64,000 nucleotides of DNA, taken from positions 26,086 through 90,085 of the forward strand of contig JAHJLV010000020.1 of NCBI GenBank assembly GCA_018821535.1. Direction: 5' to 3'. Position numbers and translations under genes: made by a program. Source of the stretch: Pseudomonadota bacterium (GTDB lineage Bacteria; Desulfobacterota; Desulfobacteria; Desulfobacterales; Desulfobacteraceae). Position 1 is the first letter of the stretch. Every line of letters starts with the position of its first letter. Below are positions 1 to 8,252 of this stretch, in pieces. The notes beneath the pieces were generated by a model. That model had not been told where the DNA came from. It ran no database searches and was given only the letters and a program-made list of their open reading frames with translations.

Positions 1-125
1 CTGTAATGCTTGGAATATTCGGAGAGATAATTATTAACTACACCATCAGAATAAATCAGACCTTTCCATGAGTCATACTTCCAACTGCATGTTCCTATCC
101 TGATATTTTTGTGCAAGGGTTTCAC
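1..125 (-). CDS. DUF72 (YecE-like) protein, N-terminal part, cut by window edge
   Basis: The minus strand from 125 to the window edge encodes a peptide containing IRIGTCSWKYDSWKG and ending NNYLSEYSKHY, which is the typical start of DUF72 (YecE) proteins. These are predicted TIM-barrel proteins of unknown activity. The likely start is the GTG at 125, which overlaps the stop of the upstream gene in a GTGA motif, so the two are probably translationally coupled. An in-frame TTG four codons later is an alternative. The rest of the gene lies outside the window. Family assignment is by recognition of the N-terminal motif only. Confidence 0.75.
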   Translation of the reverse strand, partial: MKPLHKNIRIGTCSWKYDSWKGLIYSDGVVNNYLSEYSKHY

Positions 126-691
126 TCAGATTCTTCCTTTTTCTTTCTATGATAATATGCCCTGTTTCGTTCTTTGAATTTTTCTTTATTGGCCGCCCGA
201 TACTTACGTCTTTTTTCTAAGATAGTTTCCCTATTCTCATGATAATATTTTTTAGCATTCTCGATGAACTTTTCTGGTTCAGCTTTATACCTTTCTCGAC
301 TTCTCTTTTTTTCATTTTCTGGGTTATTTTTTTTCCATTCTGCATTTTGAAGCGATAATTGCTCCTTGTTTTCTTGCCACCATTTTTGTTTTAAAGCTTT
401 AATATGTCCTTTGTGTTTCTGATAGTAGGCCTTTCGCCTTTTAGCTTTTTCTTCAGAGGTGAGCAGTTTTCTTGGGTGTGGTATGTAACGCTTTTCATGT
501 TCTATCCGGTTACATTCTATACAAGAATATCTTTTGACGTATCGTGGTGCTATATGACCATGCTTGCAAGGTTTCCCTGTGAAATAATGAACGTGTCCGG
601 CAGCTCTTGCATCAAATGGGTTTGAATGCATTTGTTCTACCGTTAATTTAGTTTTCCCATAGGTCTTCATTTTCTTATTTCTGGTCTTCAT
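122..691 (-). CDS. Lysine-rich phage-type protein with a Cys-His motif
   Basis: A very basic protein of about 189 residues. Near the N-terminus it has an A-R-A-A-G-H-x-H-Y-F-T-G-K-P-C-K-H-G-H stretch followed by S-C-I-E-C, which could bind Zn. The rest is charged, repetitive K/R/E-rich helix with recurrent Y-H-E-N and Y-Y-x-H/R-K patterns. The FTGKPCKHGH motif is common in phage and prophage proteins, some next to endonuclease VII domains. The start is uncertain: ATGs at 709, 691 and 670 are all possible, and the first two overlap the upstream stop. The start at 691 is used here. Function is not known; nucleic-acid binding is an inference from charge and the Cys/His cluster. Confidence 0.5.
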   Translation of the reverse strand: MKTRNKKMKTYGKTKLTVEQMHSNPFDARAAGHVHYFTGKPCKHGHIAPRYVKRYSCIECNRIEHEKRYIPHPRKLLTSEEKAKRRKAYYQKHKGHIKALKQKWWQENKEQLSLQNAEWKKNNPENEKKRSRERYKAEPEKFIENAKKYYHENRETILEKRRKYRAANKEKFKERNRAYYHRKKKEESE

Positions 692-947
692 CAGGTGTTG
701 CAAAAGCAATTTGAGTCTTATTAATGAAGATTGTCTTGTGTCTTACAGGGTTTTCAATGCCAACCTCATGTAAGGTTGCATCGAATACAACAACAAATGG
801 CTCATTGGTGTTTTCTAAAAGGTCGCTCAAACGGTCATGCCCTGGGTCTCTTAAGATGTTGACCTGCCCGTTTACACGAGAACCGTCTGTCATTTTTATT
901 CTAACGATGCGACTTAGAATTTCTTTTTTTATTTCTGGTGAAGTCAT
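675..947 (-). CDS. Small conserved protein of unknown function
   Basis: A 90-residue protein. The start at 947 is set by AAGGAG six bases upstream; the longer reading frame back to 1019 has no such signal. The sequence is beta-rich: R-I-V-R-I-K-M-T-D-G-S-R-V-N-G-Q-V-N, then F-V-V-V-F-D-A-T and K-T-I-F-I-N-K-T-Q-I-A-F. That alternation of strands around a Gly-containing turn resembles small Sm-like or barrel folds, but this is only an impression. It overlaps or abuts the basic phage-type gene and then the DUF72 gene, so the three may form one transcript. Confidence 0.6.
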   Translation of the reverse strand: MTSPEIKKEILSRIVRIKMTDGSRVNGQVNILRDPGHDRLSDLLENTNEPFVVVFDATLHEVGIENPVRHKTIFINKTQIAFATPDEDQK

Positions 948-1049
948 GGATATCTCCTTTTGAAATAGGTTTTTAATTCTATACGATAAGTAGGAGACGA
1001 TTTCAATTGGTGAAAACACTTAGTTTTGCGAATATTTTTGGTGATTGGG

Positions 1050-1300
1050 AAAATGGTTATTATGGTTTTTGTCGAAAGCGACAACCGGGAAGAATTTAAA
1101 TATTAAAATTATGAATTACAGAAATTTTTTTTATTCAATAGTTTGATGTAAAAAGTTGAATATTAATCTTGTCCCCAGCACGAAGATTATAGCCAGTAGT
1201 CTGGTCTGAGCTCGGATAATTTTTATATATTATTAACTGGAAGATGGACGAATGGTTTACGATGCTGTTTTGGGCTCATATAATTTAATCTGAGCTATGA
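1050..1300 (+). repeat. Dispersed intergenic repeat, degenerate copy 1
   Basis: Weak but ordered similarity to the other copies: a GCGACAACCGGGAAG start like GCGAC(G/A)ACTTCC, then ATATATTAT, GAATGG, and CATATAATTTAAT in the same order as in the copy near 2.3 kb. It lies 3' of the minus-strand PEP-CTERM gene, which is the usual placement for the family. No coding capacity is seen here. Confidence 0.4.
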
Positions 1301-1325
1301 GAATGAATAAAGCAATATAAATAAA

Positions 1326-1358
1326 AAAGGCAGGAGCTAAATCAATAGCCCTGCCTTT
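1326..1358 (-). terminator. Rho-independent terminator of the PEP-CTERM gene
   Basis: A 9-bp perfect stem (AAAGGCAGG with CCTGCCTTT). On the minus strand it is followed by a T-rich tract (TTTTTTATTTA), 23 bases after the stop codon of the PEP-CTERM gene. Confidence 0.75.
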
Positions 1359-1380
1359 GAAGCTGATTCAAATGTTCTGA

Positions 1381-1989
1381 CTATTTTTTCTTTCTGCCAA
1401 CGCCTGCAAGACCTAAAAGGCCGATGCCGAAAAGGAGCATTGTGGCTGGTTCTGGGACTGGATTTATTGTAGTGATAAAACCCGAAAGGTGTGAAAGCGT
1501 CGGTGGATTTCCATTTGGATTTTCATCAAGATAACCTATATTCCATTCACCAGAATAGGCCGATGGATCATACTGGTGAACAGAAAAACTTTGTCCGCCT
1601 TTAACTATAAGAAAGCTAATAACATCTGGTTGTATAGGTTGCGTAGCTGATGGGTCAAAAGTTTGCCATGTGCCGGATTTATACTGCCCCTCATCATCAG
1701 TTTCAGATAGCGTTATAAACAAGTCACCATCCTCATCTTTTCCATAAAGACTCAAAGAGTCTACAGTCATACCTTTCCAATTGAAGAAGTTGGTTAAGGT
1801 TGCAATATCATCATTTGCATTTGATCCATTTTCACTATAAACCGTTCCTAAATAAGTTCCTTGATTGGAATTCCCATAAGTATATGTGCCAGTAAAATCT
1901 TCCATAGCAAAAGTATATGCAAATGAAATGGTAGTTGTTGCTATGAACAACAGTGAGTTGCATATAGTTAATATTAATATTTTCTTCAT
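1381..1989 (-). CDS. PEP-CTERM sorted secreted protein
   Basis: A 202-residue exported protein. The N-terminus is a signal peptide (MKK, a hydrophobic run, then S-F-A before Y). The middle is a low-hydrophobicity extracellular domain rich in Gly, Asp and Tyr. The C-terminus has VPEPATM, a hydrophobic helix (LLFGIGLLGLAGVG) and RKKK. That tripartite tail is the PEP-CTERM sorting signal, which exosortase (EpsH/XrtA) systems cut during export, usually in exopolysaccharide- or floc-forming bacteria. No exosortase is in the window. A second PEP-CTERM-like gene starts at 63404. The function of the extracellular domain is unknown. Confidence 0.85.
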   Translation of the reverse strand: MKKILILTICNSLLFIATTTISFAYTFAMEDFTGTYTYGNSNQGTYLGTVYSENGSNANDDIATLTNFFNWKGMTVDSLSLYGKDEDGDLFITLSETDDEGQYKSGTWQTFDPSATQPIQPDVISFLIVKGGQSFSVHQYDPSAYSGEWNIGYLDENPNGNPPTLSHLSGFITTINPVPEPATMLLFGIGLLGLAGVGRKKK

Positions 1990-2269
1990 AATTTATATTT
2001 CTCCAAAGTTATTTATAATTTATTATGCAAGAGTTGTACCTTTTTTAAAGATAAACTGCAAATCTCATATAGAATTGGGTTGGCACTCATTTTACTCAAA
2101 ATCACCCATTCACATAGAATAAAAATAATTGGAAAAAATATATAACAATTTAGAAAAAAATTACATAATATCAAGAAAAAATTACATATATTTTTTTCTT
2201 TAATATCATCAACCAAATAGGTATTATCAAAAATTATAGATAGTTTTTTTCAACTTTATGAATACTTAG

Positions 2270-2600
2270 CCAGAAGAATATTTTTATCTACTTATTCAAT
2301 TATATTGGAGATATTGATAATTTTTGTTCAGTCACCGGAAAAATAATTCTCCCGGCCATGCTAAAATGTGATCTATATATTATACACTTTAATCTGCAAG
2401 AATGGCTCTTGATAGTGGTTTTAGTTCATATAGTTTAATGCAAAATTCTACTCTTGAAAAACATCGGATACCACATATAGGGGTGCTCAAATTTTGTTTG
2501 GACTGAACCCTATGAATACTAATCTTGGGTGAGAATATTTTTATTTCGGGCAACATTACCAAAGGAAGTCAACGTCTTTTGGATAAGATCTTTCAGTGAC
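2270..2600 (+). repeat. Dispersed intergenic repeat, copy 2
   Basis: Shares ordered blocks with other copies: ATTGGAGATAT, GTGATCTATATATTATACAC, GAATGG, CATATAGGGGTGCTCAAATT and GGACTGAACCCTATGAATAC. The 19-bp string at 2375-2393 recurs exactly in reverse complement at 62819-62837. This is the only copy with no surviving gene ending on its 3' side; the DNA just beyond it is the truncated recombinase. Confidence 0.8.
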
Positions 2601-2714
2601 TGTAGATAAAGAGCTCACTCCAACCACCAATTTTATGGTTTAAAATTTCGGAAATTCTTATCAGGAATATTCAAGCTTATAAATTAACCCATTTATTTTG
2701 TTGATATTATATGT

Positions 2715-2752
2715 TTTTTGTTAGACATAAAGGACATTATGTCTAACAAAAA
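2715..2752. repeat. 16-bp perfect inverted repeat at the recombinase breakpoint
   Basis: TTTTTGTTAGACATAA, a 6-base loop (AGGACA), then TTATGTCTAACAAAAA. The arms are exact reverse complements. Recognisable recombinase coding sequence begins immediately to the right. It could be a bidirectional terminator, since it has T/A tails on both sides, or the scar or end of an inserted element. Confidence 0.8.
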
Positions 2753-3484
2753 TATCTCCAGGATCAGGGGAACAGTCCGCGAACGATTAATAACCGGTTG
2801 TCTGCGATTTCTTCTTTGTTTAATCACCTGATCGATAAACAGGTGGTTAAAATTAATGTGGCCCAGGGTATTCGACGCATGCGGGTCAACTCTGACCGGG
2901 TTGAGGCAAAAGTATTGGCTCCGGAAGAAGTCCGGAAGATATTGGATATACCAGATCCGTTCAAGCTTCAGGGCATAAGAGACAAGGCCATCCTTAGTAC
3001 ACTGTTTTTTACCGGCTGCAGAGTGTCTGAAGCCTGCAGCCTTAAAGTTAAAGATTTTTATCAGGAACAAGGATTTTATGTCTTGGACTTCTGGGTCAAA
3101 GGCGGTAAACGAAACCGCCTGGCCATTCACAATGAGCTGCAGATTGCTTTGAGAGAATATTTGAGAATGGCCGGCCATGAGGACGATAAGGATAGTTTTT
3201 TATTTTTACCGGTCAAGCCTTCGCCAGGAGCATCGGATAAAACCAGGAAACTGAGCCGAAAGACTGTTGATTATTTGTTTAAAAAGTATGCAAAGTTGGC
3301 TGTGCTTGACGGTGTGACACCGCACTCCGCCCAGGCAACTTTCATCACCCAGGCCCTGGAGAACAATTGTCCCATTGAGGCGATACAAAAAACCGTGGGG
3401 CATTCTCAGATTAAAACCACCCAGATGTATGACAAACGCACTGCCAAGTATCGGGAAAGTGCGAGTTTTGCCGTGAGATATTAA
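2753..3484 (+). pseudogene. Truncated tyrosine recombinase (integrase)
   Basis: The open frame has no usable start. Homology begins at once with G-N-S-P-R-T-I-N-N-R-L-S-A-I-S-S-L-F, a stretch of the core-binding domain, so roughly the first 60-80 residues of an XerC/D-like enzyme are missing. The catalytic domain shows the first Arg (T-G-C-R-V-S-E), the beta-hairpin Lys region (V-K-G-G-K-R-N), the late GHSQI-TT and the tyrosine (M-Y-D-K-R). The second box reads H-S-A-Q where the family has H-x-x-R, so an essential Arg is replaced by Gln. Truncation plus loss of a catalytic residue indicates an inactive relic. An internal TTG at 2798 could still give a 228-residue fragment. Confidence 0.85.
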
Positions 3485-3516
3485 ATCGATTTATATAATG
3501 GGGAAAAATACTGATT

Positions 3517-3906
3517 TTAGCCAATAATTGCAGTAGCTCTGATTTCCACAAGAAGATCGGGTAATACCAATTCGGTTACTCCAACAGCGGTCCAAGCTGG
3601 GTAGTTTTCTGGGATAAATTTTGTTTTTACTTTTGAGAATCCACCTATTTCCTTCATTGAAGTATGGTAGGTTACAAGCTCAACAATGTCTTCCAGTCGG
3701 CTTCCTGCCTCCTTTAAGACATTTTCAAGATTTTGAAATGCCATCTGGGACTGCTCTTCAATACCTTGCCCAACTTTAAACTTTTTATCAACACCAACTT
3801 GCCCTGATACCCAAATAGTATTTTTGTATTTTATTGCCTGGGAAAACTGCATTGATTGATAGGTATGTTCACTTCCCTTAGGATTAATCAATTGTTTTTC
3901 TGTCAT
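3517..3906 (-). CDS. Rid-family (YjgF/YER057c/UK114) protein
   Basis: A 129-residue protein; the start at 3906 is chosen for the AAAGGA six bases upstream. Family hallmarks are visible: I-W-V-S-G-Q-V-G near the N-terminus, A-F-Q-N-L-E-N-V-L-K-E-A-G in the middle helix, and L-V-L-P-D-L-L-V-E-I-R at the end. RidA proper is a trimeric enamine/imine deaminase that needs an Arg in the P-A-R motif. Here that site reads Y-P-A-W-T-A-V-G, so the Arg is a Trp. Rid members without this Arg are not expected to have RidA deaminase activity, and their substrates are mostly unknown. It is convergent with the recombinase relic. Confidence 0.85.
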   Translation of the reverse strand: MTEKQLINPKGSEHTYQSMQFSQAIKYKNTIWVSGQVGVDKKFKVGQGIEEQSQMAFQNLENVLKEAGSRLEDIVELVTYHTSMKEIGGFSKVKTKFIPENYPAWTAVGVTELVLPDLLVEIRATAIIG

Positions 3907-4017
3907 TTTTTTCCTTTGCATATGTGTTGTTTTAATTAGATTGAATAAATTATTATTATAGTTGCATATCATGTCACCTAAACTAATGTAAAATGCTATT
4001 TTTTGTAAATAGTCTTG

Positions 4018-4034
4018 AGTGATAAAATTTCACT
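4018..4034. promoter_or_regulatory. Possible Crp-family operator upstream of haoC
   Basis: AGTGA-TAAAATT-TCACT, an exact 5-bp inverted repeat with a 7-base spacer, lies about 180 bases before the haoC start in a 240-bp gene-free leader. It resembles a Crp/Fnr half-site pair with one extra spacer base. Assignment is tentative. Confidence 0.3.
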
Positions 4035-4215
4035 ATTACGGTGGACCCCAGGGCTTGAACAGCAAAAAGATTGGGAACTTTTCTTGACAAAAGTTTTCTC
4101 GTTATACTATTATCTTATTTATTTAAAAAAATAGTTTACATCTTCTTAAATTTCGAAAAATTCGCTGAAAATGCTATTACTGAAATAATCTTCTTTATTT
4201 ACAGTAAAAAAAAGG

Positions 4216-4773
4216 ATGGCTATGAAAAAATTAATCAAACCCATATTTTTAATCGCTATTGGCATTCTTATCGCTTTTCCGATTTTCAGTTTAACCTATT
4301 ATACTATGGCCAGAACCTCTACCCCTGGATTCTGTGTCTCCTGTCATGAAATCAGGCCAGCCTATGACAGCTGGAAGACCTCCACGCATGTCAACAATGC
4401 CCAGGGATTTACTGCGGACTGTATGGACTGCCACCTGCCCGCTCCTCAGGATACCGTAAACTTTTTTTATACAAAAACAGCTCATGGCGTCAAAGATGTC
4501 TTTGTTCATTTTGTCTATGGAACCTATGACCGTGAAAAAAGCCGGGATCATGCATATGAAACATTTAAGAATGCACAATGTCAGAAGTGTCATAGAAATA
4601 TTCTGCATATTCCGGATAAAAGAGGGGCAATGCTTGCCCATCAAACAGTCTTATATCCCAGAAAAGGGTATGAAAAAAAATGTGTTGATTGCCATAAAAA
4701 TCTGGTTCATGTGGACAGTGAAATTTATCGATATAAGCAAAATCAAATTCCATATAGAGGTTTAGGAATATAA
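4216..4773 (+). CDS. haoC: Tetrahaem NapC/NrfH-type cytochrome c, quinol-oxidising partner of HaoA
   Basis: A 185-residue protein with one N-terminal membrane anchor (residues about 6-30) and four CxxCH haem sites: CVSCH, CMDCH, CQKCH and CVDCH. This is the NapC/NirT/NrfH architecture, which draws electrons from the quinol pool and passes them to a periplasmic multihaem reductase. The next gene, 48 bases away on the same strand, is an octahaem HAO-like protein rather than a pentahaem NrfA, so the pair matches the haoC-haoA arrangement described in Epsilonproteobacteria. The start at 4216 follows AAAAAAAGG; the Met at 4222 is an alternative. nrfH is a possible alternative name by sequence class alone. 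Confidence 0.85.
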   Translation: MAMKKLIKPIFLIAIGILIAFPIFSLTYYTMARTSTPGFCVSCHEIRPAYDSWKTSTHVNNAQGFTADCMDCHLPAPQDTVNFFYTKTAHGVKDVFVHFVYGTYDREKSRDHAYETFKNAQCQKCHRNILHIPDKRGAMLAHQTVLYPRKGYEKKCVDCHKNLVHVDSEIYRYKQNQIPYRGLGI

Positions 4774-4821
4774 ATATTAATGAATGAAGTTATATTTTTA
4801 AATATAAAAACAGGGGGAATC

Positions 4822-6210
4822 ATGAAAAAGAGTGTTTTTGTTTTATTATCAGTGGTGGCTTTTATTTGTATGTCCGCATATGCCGCCATCAGTTCTGATG
4901 TTCAGATGAATATGCCAAAATCAAAAGAATTCAGAATTGAACGATCAATGTCTCCCCAGGCAATGGCCTGTATTGAATGTCATAAAAAACAGCATCCCGG
5001 TATATTTTCTGACTGGGCGGCAAGCCGTCATGCCAGTGCAAATATTACCTGTTATGACTGTCATGCGGCAGAAGCACATGATCCCGATGTGAGCCAGTCT
5101 CATTACAAGGAATATGAAGCCAATGACTCAAAATACGGGCAGAAACAATACATGGTTCCTGTCTCTGCAGTTGTCACTCCCAAAGACTGTTCAAGGTGCC
5201 ATCCAGATGAAGCCATGCAGTATGGTAAAAGCAAACATGCCAATACGCTTGAGCTTATATGGAAAATAGACCCCTGGCTGAACAATGGTATGAACAGTGA
5301 TTTTGAGAGAGTAAACGGGTGTTATCATTGTCATGGAACCATTCTTAAAATGAAAGATAATAAACTGGACCCTGCCACCTGGCCAAATGTCGGTGTTGGC
5401 AGAGTCAATATGGACGGAAGTAAGGGCAGCTGCTCAAGCTGTCATACCCGTCACCGTTTTTCAGTTATGGAAGCAAGAAAACCCCAGGCCTGTGGTCAGT
5501 GTCATCTGGGTCCGGATCATCCCCAGATTGAAATATATACTGAATCCAAACATGGTGATATCTACGATGCCTTTGGTGATGAATATAACTGGAAGGCAGC
5601 GCCTGGCACATGGACACCCGGTGTCGATTTCAGGGGTCCCACCTGTGCCTCCTGTCATATGTCCGGAGCCGGAACCGTCATGACATCCCATGATGTTACC
5701 GAAAGATTGTCCTGGGAACTGCAGGCGCCGTTAACAGTCAGACCCGAAGATTTTAAACCGTTCCCTGCCAAGACCAACTGGAAAGAAGAACGGTCAAAAA
5801 TGCAGGAAGTCTGTCTGCAGTGTCATGGAAAACAGTGGACAGAATCCCACTACGACCAGATGGATCAGACCATCAAGGAATATAACGAGGTCTATTTTAA
5901 GCCGGCTAAAGCAAAGCTTGATGAACTCTATGAAAAAGACCTGCTGGATAAAACAAGGTTTTTTGATGAACCGCTTGAAGTGGAATATTATGAACTCTGG
6001 CATCATGAAGGCAGGCGAGCCCGAATGGGTGCCGCCATGATGGCTCCGGATTATTCGTGGTGGCATGGGTTCTATGAATGCAAAAAACGCTTTAATAATT
6101 TTATGGAAGAAGCCAACCACTTGATTGAAACTGGTCAAAAATCATATAAAGCAAAAAATTATCCAAATGCAACAGGAAGTACAACCAAACCGCCTGAAAT
6201 TTTCAAATAG
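4822..6210 (+). CDS. haoA: Octahaem hydroxylamine-oxidoreductase-like cytochrome c (HAO family)
   Basis: A 462-residue periplasmic protein. The start at 4822 follows GGGGGAA and begins a clear signal peptide (MKKSVFVLL to AYA). Eight CxxCH motifs are spread in the HAO pattern: CIECH (about residue 50), CYDCH (77), CSRCH (123), CYHCH (167), CSSCH (204), CGQCH (224), CASCH (275) and CLQCH (331). NrfA has five and usually one CxxCK, which is absent here. The helical C-terminus carries YYELWHHEGRRARMG and APDYSWWHG. In ammonia oxidisers HAO oxidises hydroxylamine; related enzymes without the cross-linking Tyr in anaerobes reduce nitrite and hydroxylamine. A reductive role is inferred from the adjacent quinol-linked haoC and from hcp. 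Whether the cross-link Tyr is present needs an alignment. Confidence 0.88.
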   Translation: MKKSVFVLLSVVAFICMSAYAAISSDVQMNMPKSKEFRIERSMSPQAMACIECHKKQHPGIFSDWAASRHASANITCYDCHAAEAHDPDVSQSHYKEYEANDSKYGQKQYMVPVSAVVTPKDCSRCHPDEAMQYGKSKHANTLELIWKIDPWLNNGMNSDFERVNGCYHCHGTILKMKDNKLDPATWPNVGVGRVNMDGSKGSCSSCHTRHRFSVMEARKPQACGQCHLGPDHPQIEIYTESKHGDIYDAFGDEYNWKAAPGTWTPGVDFRGPTCASCHMSGAGTVMTSHDVTERLSWELQAPLTVRPEDFKPFPAKTNWKEERSKMQEVCLQCHGKQWTESHYDQMDQTIKEYNEVYFKPAKAKLDELYEKDLLDKTRFFDEPLEVEYYELWHHEGRRARMGAAMMAPDYSWWHGFYECKKRFNNFMEEANHLIETGQKSYKAKNYPNATGSTTKPPEIFK

Positions 6211-6225
6211 CATTTAAGGTAAAAG

Positions 6226-6264
6226 AAATACAGCCGTTCAAAATTCGTTTGAGCGGCTGTATTT
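6226..6264. terminator. Bidirectional terminator between haoA and rubredoxin
   Basis: A long hairpin: AAATACAGCCG pairs perfectly with CGGCTGTATTT, extended inward by six more pairs including one G-T, around a five-base loop. It lies 15 bases after the haoA stop and 20 bases beyond the stop of the convergent rubredoxin gene, with A/T runs on both flanks. Confidence 0.8.
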
Positions 6265-6284
6265 TATATCAGGACTGAAAGCGT

Positions 6285-6446
6285 TTACGATAGTTTTTCA
6301 AACTCGTCTTTTCCCACACCGCAAATCGGGCAGGTCCAGTCGTCCGGCAAATCCTCAAAAGCAGTCCCAGGTGCTATGTTTCCTTCATCGTCCCCTTCCT
6401 CGGGATCGTAGATATACCCGCAGGGAATACATTCATATTTATCCAT
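6285..6446 (-). CDS. rub: Rubredoxin
   Basis: A 53-residue protein, [18 protein letters not shown] at the start and [12 protein letters not shown] at the end. Both CxxCG knuckles that bind a single Fe are intact, with the family's Y-x-Y-D-P and W-T-C-P-I-C-G motifs. Rubredoxins are small cytoplasmic one-electron carriers. It lies 19 bases downstream of hcp on the same strand, so it may be co-transcribed and serve Hcp or another O2/NO-reducing enzyme; that pairing is inferred from position. Confidence 0.95.
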   Translation of the reverse strand: MDKYECIPCGYIYDPEEGDDEGNIAPGTAFEDLPDDWTCPICGVGKDEFEKLS

Positions 6447-6465
6447 ATTTTTTTTATCCTCTCTT

Positions 6466-8109
6466 CTAATTTCCAGCCATCATGGCTGCGATGTCTTCTT
6501 CAGGATCACCGGTTTGTTTGATATCAAATTTCTCAACAAGCACATTCAGTACTGTGGGAGAAATAAATGCAGGAAGCGTTGGCCCCAAACGTATGCCTTT
6601 CACTCCAAGCGACAATAACGCCAGAAGAACAGCTGCGGCTTTTTGTTCATACCAGCCGATATCAAATGATAAAGGCAGATCATTGATATGCTCAAGCCCG
6701 AAAGCATCTCTGAGCTTCATAGCGATCACTGCCAAAGAGTAGCAATCATTGCACTGACCGGCATCCAGGACTCTTGGTATTCCGCCGATATCCCCAAGAT
6801 TGAGCTTGTTATATCTGTATTTAGCGCATCCTGCAGTTAGAATGACAGCATCTTTTGGAAGTTTTTGGGCAACTTCAGTAAAATATGATCGGTTTTTCAT
6901 TCTACCGTCACAGCCAGCCATCACAACAAATCGTTTGATAGCTCCGGATTTGACAGCTTCAACCACCTTGTCGGCAAGTGCTAAAACTTGATTGTGAGCA
7001 AATCCACCAACAATTGTTCCGGTTTCTATTTCTGTTGGTGCCTTGCATTGTTTTGCCTTATTAATAACACTTGAGAAGTTTTTGGCAGAACCATTCTGTC
7101 TTTCAGTGATATGGATGGCTCCAGGGTATCCGGCAGCACCGGTTGTAAAAATCCGGTCGGCATATGTATTTGTTTTTTTGATAGGGATCACACAGTTGGT
7201 GGTCATTAGGACAGCACCGTTAAAGGTTTCAAAATCCTGATTCTGATGCCACCATGAACTGCCGTAGTTCCCTTTAAGATGACTGAATTTTTTCAGTTTG
7301 GGGTAATAGTTGGCCGGAAGCATTTCACTATGGGTATAAATATCTATCCCCTGGCCTTCGGTCTGGATCAGCAGTTCATGGAGATCTCTGAGATCATGAC
7401 CACTTACGAGAATACCGGGATTGCTCCCGACACCGATGTTTACCTCGGAAATTTCCGGATGGCCATACGTGCTTGTATTTGCCTCGTCCAGAACAGCCAT
7501 GGTTGCCACGGCATTTTCTCCTGTCTTCATAACCATGGCCACCATTTCGTCGACAGAGAGATTTTCTGTAACCGATGCCATAGATTCTATCAGTTGATCG
7601 TAAACTTCTTTTTTCTCAAATCCCAGCATGGCTGCGTGATGGGCATAAGCAGAAATTCCTTTGCAGCCAAAGACGACGGTTTCCCTGAGGGATCTGACAT
7701 CCTCATTCTCCGTGGCAAGAATCCCCACTGTTTTGGCTTTTTCCTGAAATTGGGATTCATCCTCATCCATATAAAGGGCTGCATCATGAAGACCATCCGG
7801 GAGTTTATCTCCAAATTCAGACTTAAGGTCCGCTTTGAAATTTTGGGCTTGTTTGACACATTCAATCAGAGCGGTATCATCAAAATTGGCATTGGTAATG
7901 GTTGTAAATAATGCATGCGTAATAATTCGACCTGCATCTTCAATCCGGTCAACTCCTGAGTTTTTTCCGGCTTTAGCCAGTGCTGCAATGCCTTTGCAGT
8001 GAAAAATAATAAGATCCTGAAGATTGGCAGTGGCCTCTTCTTTTCCGCATACACCGCGAACCGTGCAACCGGTTCCTCTTGCTGTTTCTTGACATTGAAA
8101 ACAAAACAT
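6466..8109 (-). CDS. hcp: Hydroxylamine reductase / hybrid cluster protein (copy 1)
   Basis: A 547-residue cytoplasmic Fe-S protein. The start at 8109 (MFCFQCQ) is set by AAAGGAG seven bases upstream. The N-terminal cluster ligands are C-F-Q-C...C...C within the first 22 residues, followed by G-V-C-G-K. The hybrid 4Fe-2O-2S cluster ligands are recognisable in YGHPE, HSEML, NCVIP, AGCDG, GCAKYR, AGQCND and WYEQKA. Hcp reduces NO to N2O and, at least in vitro, hydroxylamine to ammonia. Here it neighbours an HAO-like cytochrome, so it could remove hydroxylamine or NO made during nitrite reduction. A second, divergent hcp lies at 19.2 kb. Confidence 0.95.
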   Translation of the reverse strand: MFCFQCQETARGTGCTVRGVCGKEEATANLQDLIIFHCKGIAALAKAGKNSGVDRIEDAGRIITHALFTTITNANFDDTALIECVKQAQNFKADLKSEFGDKLPDGLHDAALYMDEDESQFQEKAKTVGILATENEDVRSLRETVVFGCKGISAYAHHAAMLGFEKKEVYDQLIESMASVTENLSVDEMVAMVMKTGENAVATMAVLDEANTSTYGHPEISEVNIGVGSNPGILVSGHDLRDLHELLIQTEGQGIDIYTHSEMLPANYYPKLKKFSHLKGNYGSSWWHQNQDFETFNGAVLMTTNCVIPIKKTNTYADRIFTTGAAGYPGAIHITERQNGSAKNFSSVINKAKQCKAPTEIETGTIVGGFAHNQVLALADKVVEAVKSGAIKRFVVMAGCDGRMKNRSYFTEVAQKLPKDAVILTAGCAKYRYNKLNLGDIGGIPRVLDAGQCNDCYSLAVIAMKLRDAFGLEHINDLPLSFDIGWYEQKAAAVLLALLSLGVKGIRLGPTLPAFISPTVLNVLVEKFDIKQTGDPEEDIAAMMAGN

Positions 8110-8225
8110 TTTTTTCTCCTTTTTTTGTTTATAGATGATCAAAGCCTTTCATCTTTTAACATTAGAAAGACCGATAAATGAGTGTGAAGATCTGTGATTG
8201 TAAATCTGAACAATAAAGACTACCA

Positions 8226-8252
8226 TGATTTGAATCATTATTGAATCAATAA
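8226..8252. promoter_or_regulatory. Overlapping palindromes upstream of hcp
   Basis: TGATT-TG-AATCA (8226-8237) and ATTATTGA-A-TCAATAAT (8236-8252) are both exact palindromes, about 120-140 bases before the hcp start and partly inside the 3' end of the DUF3786 gene. They contain TTGAT/ATCAA half-sites but not with the standard 4-base spacer. Operator function is tentative. Confidence 0.35.

Noticed and set aside
2013..2216. 67-codon minus-strand open frame upstream of the PEP-CTERM gene
   Set aside because: Low-complexity AT-rich sequence with no ribosome site or domain.
2721..2747. GTTAGAC and GTCTAAC resemble integron core sites (GTTRRRY and RYYYAAC)
   Set aside because: Their order is opposite to attC, the spacing is far too short, and the adjacent recombinase lacks the extra IntI segment.
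4071..4349. 92-codon frame overlapping the haoC start
   Set aside because: It covers haoC in another frame and has no ribosome site or homology.
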